The notes under the pieces were generated by a model, which saw only the letters and a list, made by a program, of their open reading frames with translations, did not search any database and was not told the DNA's origin. From Tubiluchus corallicola (Eukaryota > Priapulida > Priapulimorpha > Priapulimorphida > Tubiluchidae), in the NCBI GenBank assembly GCA_030141605.1, contig JAQGDQ010000010.1, positions 109,501-173,500 on the forward strand: 64,000 nt of DNA, written 5' to 3'. Made by a program: the position numbers and the translations under genes. This document shows positions 26,101 to 37,219 of this stretch, one piece after another. Each line of letters begins with the position of its first letter. Positions within the stretch are counted from its first letter, which is position 1.

Positions 26101-27953
26101 TGTACGAATCAAAAATGACAGTATGAAAGACACTCCAGAGAATGAAATTTGTAATAATTGTATTTAAAAAGAAAGAATACTCATAGCTAGAATGGGAACA
26201 CTGCATCACTAATAGTCTCAGTAGCAGAAAATTGTACAAAAAGTATTAACAGGGATAATTGTTTGAAACGAAATTGCCAATAAATCTTGTGTAAGCAGTA
26301 AAAGGATCTTGAAAGTCTCAGATTCAAGTCTTAGTTATTAGTCAAATTTTTATTCATATTATGGAATCACCATTATTTTGCTGATAAAAGACATAAAAAG
26401 GTTAAATAAATTCAACATCATTTATTGGTCACAGACAGCAAGAGGAAGAGCCATCCACTATGCAATGAATTCATTAAAGCAAATGTAAATTTTATTTCAG
26501 ACCACAGTTTGCATTATTGGATGAATGTACAAGTGCAGTGAGTATTGATGTGGAAGCGTCAATTTATCAGGCAGCAAAGGATGCTGGGATCACTCTGCTT
26601 ACGATCACTCATCGTCCTTCCCTTTGGTGAGTCTTTCTACTCTTAAACTACAGTATGGTAACCCAAAGTCAGTTTAACGGTATGACAGCTCAAAGTGGGT
26701 TTCAAGTTAGTATATAAAAGATACATTTTATGTTGTTTACTAATTGATTACTAAAAAATGTGTAAGAGACTAACAGTAGCTGCATAAAGCTTGTGTGAAA
26801 ACTATTTGGTACTTTATTTGTTAGGGAAATGTTAGAAAAATTTCAGCAGCTGATAAGTCACAACCACCACTGGTGCTAATAATGGCCTGATTTTGGAGGT
26901 GGATTAAAGAGGTCAAAATGGTTAAGTAGTTAACGAGCAGCTTCGCTCTCCAATGTTGTATTTCATATAGCACTGTGAGCTTCCAATAATTTTGTTAATT
27001 ATTAAAATTATGGCCTGCGGGTAAATAACGTAATTTTCTTTTTTTTTAAAGTTAGATTTCATTTAAGCAAAAATTTGGCTTGAACAGACAGTTATATGTA
27101 GCTGATGGTCATTCTCACTGCTAGAATGTAACACCTAAAACAAATGCAGATGATAAACTATGAGCATGTAATTGCAAAGTGACCACTAGCAGTATAGTTA
27201 CATAGTGCAATATTGAAAATTACATTATTATGATTAATGGTGACATCAATTACAAGCGCTTAGTGAGATATATAAATTTGTATACAAATATATATATACA
27301 AATATAAATATAAATATATATACAACATTGAAGATTTGAATATTAAAAGTTATATATATATGTAGATGTTGACTGCCATGAAGAAGCAGATGTTCGTGTT
27401 CATTTATTGACAAATTATAAATTCTAATATTTGAGTTAAATTCAAAATTTTTTCATATGTATTTTGATATTGTGAGGTGGACGTATACTTTGAGGTTTAA
27501 AAAGCTGAGAATATAGGCACTGTGCACACTAGTTAGTTACATTTGAGCATAATAACCTTAAAGTATCAACATGAGTTAACCACACTCAACCAGGTTTAAT
27601 CTGGCGCAAACACAGTCAGGGTGTTACATTCGTGGATTTTGACCTGTATTCATTCATTGTTGTTTGAAGTAAATCTGCAAATTAATTTCAGGAAGTTTCA
27701 CGAGTATTTACTCCAGTTTGACGGAGAAGGTGGCTGGCGTTTAGAAACACTGGATACAAATACCCGACTTACCTTACGTGAAGAGAAGCAGCGACTCGAG
27801 GCACAGCTGGCCGGTGCCGCACAGACAGAACATCGCTTGCGAGAACTCTGCCAGATTCTCGGCGAGGATTCGGTTGCCTTGGAAAACATTGATAAACAAC
27901 ACGATGAAGATGTGGCCGAGTACATCAGAGCCACCACACCTGATAATGATTAA
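17105..27953 (+). CDS. ABCD1: Peroxisomal ABC half-transporter, ABCD1/ABCD2 (adrenoleukodystrophy protein) type
   Basis: Ten coding exons: 17105-18049, 18651-18831, 19867-19991, 21132-21279, 22358-22455, 22987-23132, 23992-24137, 24728-24812, 26501-26626, 27692-27953. They total 2262 nt (753 aa), close to human ABCD1 (745 aa), with all phases consistent. ABCD1/2 proteins dimerise in the peroxisomal membrane and import very-long-chain acyl-CoA for beta-oxidation. Visible features: N-terminal [13 protein letters not shown] block near the targeting region; membrane domain to about residue 400; EAA-like [10 protein letters not shown] (ends at 313); then Walker [10 protein letters not shown] (510-518), Q-loop Q547 in YIPQRP, signature LSGGEKQR (608-615), Walker B FALLDE (628-633), switch H662 in THRPSLW; and a charged C-terminal coiled coil ([10 protein letters not shown]). 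All catalytic residues are intact. LDSRIVR and THRPSLW favour ABCD1/2 over ABCD3 (PMP70) or ABCD4. One gene may be pro-orthologous to both vertebrate ABCD1 and ABCD2. The exon-3 donor (GAG|GTGGAA) is weak. Confidence 0.96.
24859..25179 (+). mobile_element. Solo LTR of an LTR retrotransposon in ABCD1 intron 8
   Basis: This 321-bp block starts TGTCGTAG and ends CACAACA. It contains a promoter-like TATATAAGAG near 24980 and a polyadenylation-type AATAAACTAG near 25106. The flanks TCATG (24854-24858) and TTATG (25180-25184) look like a 5-bp target duplication with one change. No internal gag/pol or second LTR is present, so it is a recombined solo LTR. Its GC content is higher than the surrounding intron. 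The family (Ty3/Gypsy-like size) is not certain. Confidence 0.7.
25479..25803. mobile_element. Long palindromic (foldback) element in ABCD1 intron 8
   Basis: The left arm (25479-25614) is repeated in inverted orientation on the right (25664-25803). The match begins AATTATACTA..TAAATAAATGAATAAACCACAC and continues through TTCAATATTTCGACATTACG to ATATGCACTA. The arms are about 130 bp and roughly 85-90% identical, with a ~49-bp loop. Each arm carries the motif TGAAGA, a short stem, then GAAA, which resembles part of a hammerhead ribozyme core. No transposase is encoded. It is either a non-autonomous foldback MITE or two inverted terminal segments of a retroelement such as a Penelope-like element. 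Confidence 0.75.
27268..27341. repeat. AT-rich (TA/TACAAA)n microsatellite in ABCD1 intron 9
   Basis: Runs of TATATA and imperfect ACAAATATA units make up the intron segment between the exons at 26626 and 27692. It is simple sequence with no further signal. Confidence 0.7.
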
Positions 27954-30900
27954 GATTGCAAGCGGAAACTGATTACAAGTCTACAGGTACATAGGATAGA
28001 AAATCCGTTGCACTAAACTTTGTGTGATTCATTCCACTATTATCATATTATGACAAGAAAAGATGTATTTTGTATCATATTAATGAAAATAGGTACACCT
28101 CATTATTTTGAATGGCATAATCATGCAAGTTCTTATGATTATGAATGGTTTGGCAACTTCTTGCACTACTTCTCTCTGATATTAACGTTCCACGTGTGAA
28201 CGGCTTGGCAATTTCTCTCTCAACTTGACATCCATGTGAATGACTTGGCAACTTTTCATCGTTAACATATGCGACTTTTACTCTCAGAGAGAAGTTGCAC
28301 AACAAGTTGTGAGAGGTCTCTATGTCTGAACGCGCCACTGGAAATCTGTATGTCTGTATTTGGCATTTATAAGGCCCTGTATTTGAAAGCTTATTTTTGA
28401 AATAAGCTCACTACTTTTATCACTAAATTTTTTAAATTATTTAGGAAAATCTGAGAACCACAAACATAACGAGGCATACCTAGATAAACTGGTTATAGAA
28501 TTTTATAAATTATAGATTACAATGATATGAGGAATTGTGTTGGACAGAGTATTAGAATTTACTGGTAGAGCATACTGTGAATTGGTAAATTATGCATTCT
28601 GGAGATTCCTTTTTATATTTGTGCTAGACTTAGCCAAGTGTATTTCTTCATTTGTTATGTAAATTTCTTGTTATTAGCATGGTGAGGGATAGGTATATGC
28701 ACATTTTGCAATGTTTCTGTTTGTTTTTGTGTACACTAGGTTCATAGTAGAAAAAATTGAGATGACAGAAACTTTCTAAAGAAATACATATAGTAATTTT
28801 TTTTATCAATACATACTTGAACTTTTCAATTCTCATTTTGTGCTCAAGAATTATGAAATTAAGTTTTACCATTACAAAGTTTTATTCTCTGATTGACTTT
28901 AGTTTACCTTATCTTAAAAAGTTAGCTGCTGATTTTGCATTGATAACAACAGCAGACGTGACCAAGAGACTCATAATGGCATCATTCCTTGTTGCTTGGT
29001 CATCTATTGTGTTACATGTAGTATAATACGGTTACTAACGGCTTTGTCAGGGCCGGATTATCCTTAGGCTAGTAGTAAGCCCCTCAAGCTATAGTAACAG
29101 TTAAAAAAATTTGTTTTTTCACTACGGTTGTGGTAAAATAATTATGTGTTAATTTGGTTTGAAATAAATGGTAAAATAGTGGTGTATTTCTTAAAGAATA
29201 TTTTTGTCAAAAAACAAAAGATAGTTATTCTAGTTTAATTAAAGAATTGGATTGGCAATAAGTTTACTTCAACCTACGAAAATGTCATTTTTTAAAATAT
29301 ACCACAAGCAAAAAGTATTGATCAGTTATGATCATTCGTGGTTAGTTTTTTAGCTAGAGATATTAATTGTGTCCTAATGTTTGTGAATGAACTTTAGGGA
29401 TATGGATAGTTGAATTCTTTCGCTACTGCTCACTGCTCACTTTTCAGACCTCAGTTGTATACTGTCACATATGTTTGAAATATGTAGGCCTGTTGTGCTT
29501 AATATTATAGCCATGATATTGTTTATTAAAATACATTCCATCATTTTAGTATCAGATTTCTTTAGTTGTCTAAAAGTCTTTTCAGTAAGCAGTTTTCAAC
29601 TGTTTTTCGCCATTAACGATACAAAATTTAGGTCTTAATTCTAAAACAGCAATTGGTTTTTAACGAGTGAATTAACTAGTTTTCATTAGCTAGCTACATT
29701 ACCTCGTATAAGTTTTGGCTTATTCAAACTGTTTAACAATGAGGAATCACTGAGCAAACGATGTATAGCAAGGTACACCAGCTTCAATTTGCATGTTGAC
29801 GCACTTCTGCCTAAGACAATCATGCCAGCTAATTACAGCTAAATTTTGTTGCACCATAGTGCACCTTTGTGGCACCTAACTTTTCAAGTCTAAAGCAAAA
29901 TAAGTTACCAGGCAGTCACAACTGTTCAAAAAACGTTTTTCTTTTTTCCTGAAAAGTTGCAAGAAAAATGAGTTGCAGCATGCATGTTATCATGAAGGGG
30001 TAGCAGCAGCTCAGTACAATAAACTACTTGTGCCCATTGTCATCGTCTACAGTTCAATTTTGCTGACTGAAAGACGGATTTTGCGCCACTAACATGTGTT
30101 ACCGATAGCCTTAATTATAGCTACTTAAATGGTGAGAAAACTAAATGTATGACCCCTTGGGACATTGTTTTTTCTCGAGGGGCAGTGTCTGTAATTTTGC
30201 CATCCATTTTAAGCACTGGCACTCTTGACCACTTTTGTGATCTTTTAGATGCTTTTTGACTATTTTGTTTGTTTAGAAACAGGTTTTTGATAATTCTTAA
30301 GGCCATTTGAGATTCTGTTTTTATGATTAAAATTGTGACTGTGTTATGCTTGTTTTCCCTATAACCTTTTTGCCATCTAACAGAAATTGTTAGTGTGTCT
30401 TTAGTCGTTTCATCACAGATGTTTTGTCAACATGCTTTCTTGGATGTTATCTGCTAAAATATTAGAACTGGCATGTTAATACAGCTTGATATGTTTTGAT
30501 GAGAACTGCGTAAGTGTGGCGTGTGCCAAACAGAAAAACCACATGTGAATGAAACAGTTGTTAAAAATTTAATAAAAATTTAATAATGGAATTGTGACGA
30601 TTTTAGTCGCTTTTACATTCCTTTCAAGTGTGGTCAGATACACAAAGACTATCTTTCACTGACATAGTGTTTTGCAAATTTTGCCAATAGAAGCAATTGG
30701 TATCTAGTCAATACATTCTTAGATATGATAGGCCTATCGTTTAGCAGTCAATTTACTCAATTTTACTTAGTCAGTTTTTTATTAATATGTCATTTATTTA
30801 AACATTGTTACGTATACAGTTGTCATTTCACAATACTGCTGTTAAGTATTAAATCCGTCTAGTCACTTAATTGCTGTCATTATCATAATGTATCCAGTTG

Positions 30901-31250
30901 TCTGTTTGGTGAATTTATCCAGAGTGTTTATTCTTATGTTGGCAGCTATTCAAAATTTTGTAATTGATATGAATGTCTTAAATCAGTGTTGACTGTTGTC
31001 TTGTAAGTCTTGTCTGGTATGCAGTTAAATAAACAATTCTGTGTCAAATTATAAAAACGAACATTGCATTTAAATAAATTGGAAGTGTTTCACCAGTAGC
31101 CCTACTAAAATGTTAGCATTGCTTAAATTTATCAAATCTTAAATATAGTTTCATTGTTAAGAAAAAATGGCAAGCAAGCATTATAATGTTCTTGGTGGAT
31201 GGTCTTAACATAGATTGCTATTCATCTGGATGTTGTTCTTGTTGTTGTTG
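27954..31250. other. ABCD1 3' flank and intergenic DNA without a gene
   Basis: After the transporter stop there is no adjacent canonical AATAAA; candidate signals are at 29162-29167 and near 31026, so the 3' UTR end is unclear. At about 28145-28260 a GGNTTGGCAA(C/T)TT motif recurs three times at roughly 50-bp spacing. A small perfect hairpin, GCTTATTTTTGAAATAAGC, lies near 28388. No coding exon was recognised. Confidence 0.45.
29048..29080 (+). mobile_element. hAT-like terminal repeat, truncated
   Basis: CAGGGCCGGATTATCC is the same terminal sequence as the left end of the element at 53266-53671. No matching right end is found within the next kilobase, so only an end fragment can be supported. 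Confidence 0.4.
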
Positions 31251-31254
31251 GAGC

Positions 31255-32035
31255 TGACCTATTTGAAAAAAGCCGAAAGCTCCGCAAATTCACGATGGAT
31301 CTTTGTGAAATTGTGTAAGAATATACTAGAATAGGTTCCACATCGACTGACGGAGCCAGGTTTTTTATTTGTCATCTTGAATTCAAGACGGTGATAGAAA
31401 CTCATGCCTTGTGAGGGGTTTCCTAGTGAGCTGGATGCTATAAGTGAAACTATGACTAAAATGCTAGGCTGGAAGCTCAGGTGATAGAGCTTTGGAGTAT
31501 TAATCCCAGGTCACGGGTTCAAATCCTGAACAGTCCACAGTTTTTCAGTGTCTCCTTTCTCCAATTCATTACCTGCAATGGTGGGTGACAACATTATTTT
31601 CGAAAAAGGTATAAAGCTCTTTGAATTCGCAATGGATGGTCATGAAACTTTATGAAAATATACTAGAACAAATTCCACATCAATTGCATGAGCCAAGTTT
31701 TTGATGTACCATCTTGAATCCTGTAAAGTAACAATAACATCATTCTCAAAAAATGACTAAGGCTTTACCAGTTGCAACGGATCGTCTAGACACTGTAGGA
31801 ATGTACATGTACTAGAATGAATTCCGTATTGACTGACAGAATCGGACTTTCATTCTATAATTAAGAATTCATAATGGCAGCAATTAAGGTCATTTTCGAG
31901 GAAAGTCTTAAGGCTCCACCGATGGATCATCATGAGCTGCTACAGGAATATACTAGAACGAATTCTGAATCGACAGAGTCAGAGTTTCGATTTGTCTTCT
32001 TAAATTTAAGATGGCGATATTGACATCATTTCTAA
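31255..32035 (+). repeat. Four degenerate tandem copies of a ~140-bp repeat
   Basis: Units begin near 31255, 31590, 31738 and 31895. Each has, in order, AAAG-CT-AAGCTCC, CAC/GCAATGGAT, TCATGAA-T, GAATATACTAGAAC-AATTCC, CATCGACTGACAGAGTC, GATTTGTCATCTTGAATT, CAAGATGGCGATA and GACATCATT. Identity between units is roughly 70-80%. Unit 1 is split from unit 2 by the SINE at 31409-31580, so the array is older than that insertion. Frames within the units are closed, and no function is evident. Confidence 0.75.
31409..31580 (+). mobile_element. tRNA-derived SINE, copy 1
   Basis: The sequence has a tRNA-like head with an A-box (AAGCTCAGGTGATAGAG) and a B-box (GGTTCAAATCC), followed by a tail ending near CAGTGTCTCCTTTCTCC. 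A second copy with the same upstream extension (GTGAGCTGGATGCTA, GTGAAACTATG) lies inverted at 34229-34379, which shows a mobile repeat rather than a tRNA gene. The cloverleaf is imperfect in the anticodon stem. Confidence 0.75.
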
Positions 32036-32631
32036 TCCTCGATCTTGGATTTAGCACTCGAGTCTTTCGACCTATAGTTCGGGTCGAACTTCTATTAATT
32101 TAATAGGTTCCATGTATAAGTTCAGCTTGTGAACGTAACCTCTTTGTGTGTAGGGGTAAATTTTGCGATGTGTATCGTAAAGTGTCTGTAAATGACTAAA
32201 ATTGAGTGATAAGCTGATAACTTCGTTCTTGCAAAATCTGTCTGTGTACTGCTTTGCAGGCACTTTGTAAAATATAACTGCATGATAGACTTGTACTTTC
32301 ATGATTAATAGATTACATCCTTCAAAAGTTTCACTCAGAACGCGAATGACGTCAGCAGTTGAATGAATAATAAAAATTCTCTGTGCAGAGATGATTTTAG
32401 CAGGTAGTGATGTCATGAATGTTTGACGGTTGTGAATTAACATCATCACTACTGGCAACATGTAGGTAAAAGGAGCGTTTGCTATATATGTATACGCATG
32501 TATGTATGTAACAGCCAACACAAACAGGCAAATGTTTGGGTGCGTTTGAACAACTGCATGGGTTTGAAGTAGACTATAGTGAATCATATAGTCTATTATG
32601 GTTCTTGGGACAGCAGACATTTAAGCTGAGA

Positions 32632-32950
32632 ACACTTGGATATTGACATATGAGTTGTGAACACTTGGATAGTGGACATTTGGGGAATTTCTACCGACCT
32701 TAAGCGCAGTGTAATAAGCCTACTTTATGCGCTTAATGTGGGTAGTGCCTATAACAAGTAGGACCTACTTTGTTTTTCTTCCTACCTACCTACCTACCTA
32801 CATAAAAATATCACCCTCCCAGGTGTTTTACTGCGAAAGAGCCACTACTGCTCACTGCTCAAGCACTACCACTGCTTTGGACAGACTGCTTTATGTCCAC
32901 TGCCCAAGTGTACTACTGCCCAATATCCACTGTGTAAGTGTCCACTGACT
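32632..32950. repeat. Short-motif inverted repeat around a (CCTA)n core
   Basis: On the left (32632-32690) the motif GAACACTTGGATA-TG-ACAT recurs twice. On the right (32880-32950) its reverse complement (TGTCCACTG-CCAAGTGT) recurs three times. A short (CCTA)n run lies between them near 32780-32800. The arrangement can fold back on itself, but I cannot assign it to a known element. Confidence 0.5.
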
Positions 32951-33571
32951 GACTGCCCAAACGACCTTTAACCATGTTTTAATTCAAAGTAAATTCACAG
33001 GGAGAAATCAAGGTTGGATAAAACACTAAATATTTAAAAATTGTATATGCATTGAATGAGAAAGGGTGGAACAAGAAAGAACTAAGTACCAAAAATTAGC
33101 CCCAAGGACTCTTGACATAGAAGCCCAGAGTGCTGTTGATGACACTGAGCCTTGAAGCCGTTGATCAAGCCCTCATGGTATAATGATGAACAGTAAGTCT
33201 GCTAAGCCTAAAGCCTCGACACAAATAAAGTGGTATCTCCAGATCGACTGCAGAGTCTCTTTCTCATCCATTTGCATCTAATCGTAGAAACGTTTCTTAC
33301 CAGTAGCTTAGGAGGTCGAAATTGAGAGAAAAACCCTTGTCCCCGCGAGCCTATGACGCACATTACACAGGCCACAACTACTATGAGTGTAGTAATTAAA
33401 CAAGTTGAGCAGTAAGTGAACTGTTATTTATTATTATTAGGACAATGTAAGGGTAGATACAGCGAAAACGTATAACGACAGCAAGAGAAAACAAACAAAC
33501 AAAATAATTAATTAAAACAGACACCCTCATGAGCATTAATGATGTTGAATGTTTAACATAGATTTATTGAG

Positions 33572-33603
33572 CTGATGAAGTCTGTCCTGCGGTAGGACGG
33601 AAA
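33572..33603 (+). other. Hammerhead-like core motif
   Basis: CTGATGA (33572-33578) is followed by a 6-bp hairpin (TGTCCT, loop GCGGT, AGGACG) and then directly by GAAA (33600-33603), the two conserved strands of a hammerhead ribozyme core. Against it, four extra bases (AGTC) separate CTGATGA from the stem, and I could not find a convincing stem III or cleavage triplet downstream. It may be a decayed ribozyme from a retroelement, or chance. Confidence 0.3.
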
Positions 33604-34228
33604 GTTTGTGTGGTTTGAACACTGGTCAGGGGCCGAAGATGGAACATTATAAATTTATTATGAGGTTGGACCGATGTTTTTTGTGCACACTTTTATTTCT
33701 TATGTGCATCCTATAGTTTCGCACAATGATGTAAGAGTACTGTTCAGTCGCTATAATTTTGAATCTCGCTTAGTCAGAGCGTTCCCCAGTTTACTTTTTT
33801 CGGCAACTGGTCCAGGCTCGCGCCATTTCACTGATATTATTAGCCTGCGTGAAGCAGCTAATACTCTGAGTGAAGTACTTGACCAAGCAACTAAGGGCTG
33901 TTCAGTGTCCATTTTCATTGTCGATATTTTTTGTTGGACGAAGGTGCGACGTCTTTAGCCTCAGATCAAAGACATGCATATTATCATGAATACAGAGGCT
34001 ATGTTGGCTACCGCAAACTTGAAGATAATGGAAGTAGCAGCTAGTTATCTACTTTTGCGCCTAAAAAGTACTAAATTGGTTGCCTTTTACTATAAAAGAC
34101 AAGACTACTCTAGGGCTTGAATATGCAGAAAGATTCCATTTTTATTAATTAATTATGACTGTGATTGCCAGGGTTTTTTTGTAAACCATTGCGGTTTATT
34201 TTACCAATTATTACCCATTGTGGGTGAA

Positions 34229-34379
34229 GAAAGGAGACACTGAAAAATTGTAGACTCTTCGGGATTTGAACCCGAGATCTGGGATTAATACTCCAAAGCT
34301 CTACCACTTGGACTACCAGCCCAGCATTTTTAGCCATAGTTTCACTTCTAGCATCCAGCTCACTAGTAAACCTCACAAA
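34229..34379 (-). mobile_element. tRNA-derived SINE, copy 2
   Basis: On the minus strand this repeats copy 1 (31409-31580) from GTGAG-TTT-CTAGTGAGCTGG through the A-box region (AGTCCAAGTGGTAGAGC), the shared GGAGTATTAATCCCAG and the B-box GGTTCAAATCC to CAGTGTCTCCTTTCT. Divergence between the copies is roughly 15%. Confidence 0.75.
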
Positions 34380-35237
34380 GTACGAGTTCCTATCAGTCTT
34401 TAACTTCGTCTTGATCTAAAAGCTTTTGTGCATGAGTCAGCATCCAGTGTCATATTCTCTAGAAATTACATTAGCAAGGTAAGTCCTCACAATTCAGTTT
34501 TGGCGCGACGATCCCGTTCCCATTTTGCCCTGGTGGCAAGAATAGTGAAGAGATAATCTTGCAGACTTTTTTATTGCTGTCTTGCAGCAATGCACTTGCT
34601 GTCTTGAAGCGTTCAATATGCAACACTAAGTTTTAAACTGCATACGTTTTGCTTTAGAAATACAGGTCGAATTCGTCATTACTTGGGTACCCAATGCTAA
34701 TTTGTTTACACGCACTTTTTGGCTGAGTATAGTGTTAACGGTGACGGTAACGGTTGGGTTGTAGATTGGGTATTGAAACAACGTGCATACCACTACGATA
34801 TTTACTGTACATATTGAGCTGAAATATTGAGTTGCAAATTTACATGGTTAGTAAAAACACTTTTAGTTTACATGATATACGAACAGTGATGGCTTCCTCT
34901 GAAAATTTTATTGCCGTTGGAAGGTTGAGATCTTGTAGTTATCTTCACCGCCGCAAGATGTGCAAAGCACTCAAGCACATATATACATGCAAACTTTATT
35001 TAAAGCTTGGTTTTACAACAGCAAACGTTAGTCTTCACCGACAATAAAATAATGCATTAAAATATAGGTAATAAAACTGTTAATACATTGTTATACAAAA
35101 ATGAGAGATTGTGAATGATATTGTAATATGAATTGGTGAAACACGTGTACAATTAAACTTACTAAAATCAAACAAGTTATTTACAAATTAAGATTCTCAA
35201 ATGCACGGATTGATAGTTAAAGGAAACAGAAACACAA

Positions 35238-35240
35238 CGA

Positions 35241-35312
<72 letters not shown>

Positions 35313-35320
35313 AAAGAAAG
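35238..35320. repeat. (GAAA)n microsatellite
   Basis: About 20 uninterrupted GAAA units with a single slip at the right end. Confidence 0.95.
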
Positions 35321-36255
35321 TTCAAACGATAATTTTTTATTATTCACTAAACTTTTTCGCTTAGAGTATTGAGCGATTCACTCTGTGTTTAAAGCCTTTA
35401 AAAACGTGTAGTAAATCTTACATAGTATATAATGGTTTGGGCCCGGGATAAATAAAAAAAAAGTCGTACGGTTCTTCAACTATCCGAAGGCGTTAATACG
35501 ATACATTATTGTTTGGTTGTTTATTTTGATACTGCACTCTATCAGATGTTTTTGGAGCATTGTTGAGGAAAAAATTGAAACTGCAATAAGCGCACAAATC
35601 TTTCCGGCCTGTCAGAATGCCAAAACCTCATTTCCTGAGGTTGATAAGTCTTTTGACAGTACGCAGACGGGAAAACAAGCTAGTAAGTCGGGTAGTCTCA
35701 CTAGTGATAAGTTCTATTACCATCCCCATTGGGAGCATTATAATCATCGAAATAATTGCAATTTTGTAACTTAGCAGCGGCGTAATGGCAGTCATTGCTA
35801 TTCTCATTAATGCATTAATAGTAATTGTAAGATCTACATCATCACTTATTCATTGCTACTTCTTCTCTGGACAGGTACATGACAGACTGAGAGTGCCTTG
35901 GAAACCAATAAATGATCATTGAATTTTCTGCACTTGTTTCAGTCACAGCAGCACCAGCACCACCGTCGACACCGGCGCCGCCGCCGTCATTAAAAACAAT
36001 TTGACTTTGACCTTGAATTTGAAGTGTTTCGCAGATGGGGCGCCTATAATCTATATTGCATAAGGCTCGAAGTATCCTATCGAAGTAAGGTTAGCATTGC
36101 GGCGTATCCATTGCTAAACTATTCATGACCGTGGATTAAAAGCTTTTTTAAAACAAGAGCCTTTCTATTCAACGCTGTCATTAACGGGGATTAAATTTCG
36201 CGACCGTGACGCAACAAATTTGTGACAGTCTTTTGAGATTTTTCGCAATTCTTAG

Positions 36256-36463
36256 AAGTGTCGATAGCAGACTGTGAACCTGACGCAAGCGGCAATGTGA
36301 TGACGTCACAAAATCATCGATGCGAGCGGCAACTGCGGCGAATGTGTGAGACGTTGAAACAAAGCGTCTTAATCACGGATGTCATAAACAGAAAAGAGGA
36401 AATGAATGAGATCAAAGAAGCGAAACAAAATGTCAATGAAAACCCAACAGTGTCAAAGAAGTA
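36256..36463 (+). CDS. Possible internal exon, unrecognised
   Basis: A pyrimidine-rich acceptor (TTTTTCGCAATTCTTAG|AAGTG, edge at 36256) opens a frame running to a stop at 36473, with a donor-like AA|GTATAG near 36464. The local composition is less AT-rich than the flanks, and the product is hydrophilic and charged (for example MCETLKQSVLITDVINRKEE). There is no family match and no partner exon in compatible phase, so this is a weak candidate. Confidence 0.15.
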
Positions 36464-36973
36464 TAGTATTTGAGTCTTAAACCAAGGGACTTTAAATGTA
36501 CAAACAGATTCGTTTTGTTTGTTTCCCCATGATCCTCAATTAATTGGGGGTGGGGGTGGGGGGTTAAGGTTTTTGAACTGATGAGTTCAACCATTAAAGT
36601 TGCTGTTGCTTGGCAGTAGAGAACAAGCACTAGGCATCTTCTCAAAATACGTAACGATCTTTTAAGTAACTTTTGTTTTACTTAAAATATTGTATCCAAT
36701 AAGACAAGGCATTTCATATTTTTTGGTGCTATCTGGCATTAGTATTGTTAAATCATTTTGTTAAATATGGTTCTGCTCAAGGTCTACTTGTTCTGCTGAT
36801 TTTTTTTGGCAGGACCGGAACCTATTTCATTACCAAGCACATTTTTCTAAAACAGGTTACAGAATGGACAGAGGTATTTTAGCCACGTTTGGACATGCAC
36901 TTATGCCCGATCGAGAAAAACTGAACATTTGAACACCGGGTAGCTTTCTTGAAGGTCAACCATCATTTACTAA

Positions 36974-37219
36974 TCAAGCGATTACATATAGGCCACTATC
37001 CTTGAAATGCTGTGAATGCGTCGTTAGGTTATTTTGAGAAGCTACGTGTGAGCCGCACCCTTTGAACAAACCCTGATCGCTTGATGTCCTTGTACCAGAT
37101 CTATAGGAACGACCACATTTTGCACGGAATCCGCATGTTTTGTCGCCGCAGATTCCGGAATCCGGACGCTGTGTTGCGCGTAATGAAGAAAATAATAACA
37201 GTAGAAGACATTGACTCAT
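36974..37219 (-). CDS. Small ORF with a signal-peptide-like start and spaced cysteines
   Basis: The 81-codon frame starts MSQCLLLLLFSSLRATQ, a plausible cleavable signal peptide, followed by a segment with Cys spacing C-x4-C-x5-C (ICGDKTCGFRAKCG) and a later Cys. The frame can be extended upstream to an ATG at 37330. The signal-peptide part lies in a recently duplicated segment: the second copy (38317-38370) keeps it intact but then meets a stop, while the Cys-bearing part is duplicated separately at 37719-37792. No family is recognised. It could be a small secreted peptide gene or a chance frame. Confidence 0.25.
   Translation of the reverse strand: MSQCLLLLLFSSLRATQRPDSGICGDKTCGFRAKCGRSYRSGTRTSSDQGLFKGCGSHVASQNNLTTHSQHFKDSGLYVIA

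Noticed and set aside
32072-32620. 182-codon minus-strand frame, the longest unexplained ORF outside the two main genes
   Set aside because: It has no recognisable domain, no splice or promoter context and a composition like the flanking AT-rich DNA, and it sits between repeat elements. A chance frame is likelier.
33674-33958. 94-codon plus-strand frame downstream of the hammerhead-like motif
   Set aside because: It was considered as a retroelement ORF remnant, but no reverse transcriptase, endonuclease or recombinase motif can be seen.
34257-34330. tRNA gene on the minus strand
   Set aside because: The A- and B-box-like sequence is shared, with upstream and downstream extensions, by a second copy at 31.4 kb, and the anticodon stem pairs poorly; it is a SINE.
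34432-34478. Possible 15-codon first exon (MSQHPVSYS...) ending at a GTAAGTCC donor
   Set aside because: The donor is strong, but the exon is very short, there is no promoter-like sequence, and no compatible downstream exon was found.
36545-36563. G-quadruplex candidate (GGGGGTGGGGGTGGGGGG)
   Set aside because: There are only three separate G runs, and it lies in featureless intergenic DNA; a four-run structure is possible only by splitting one run.
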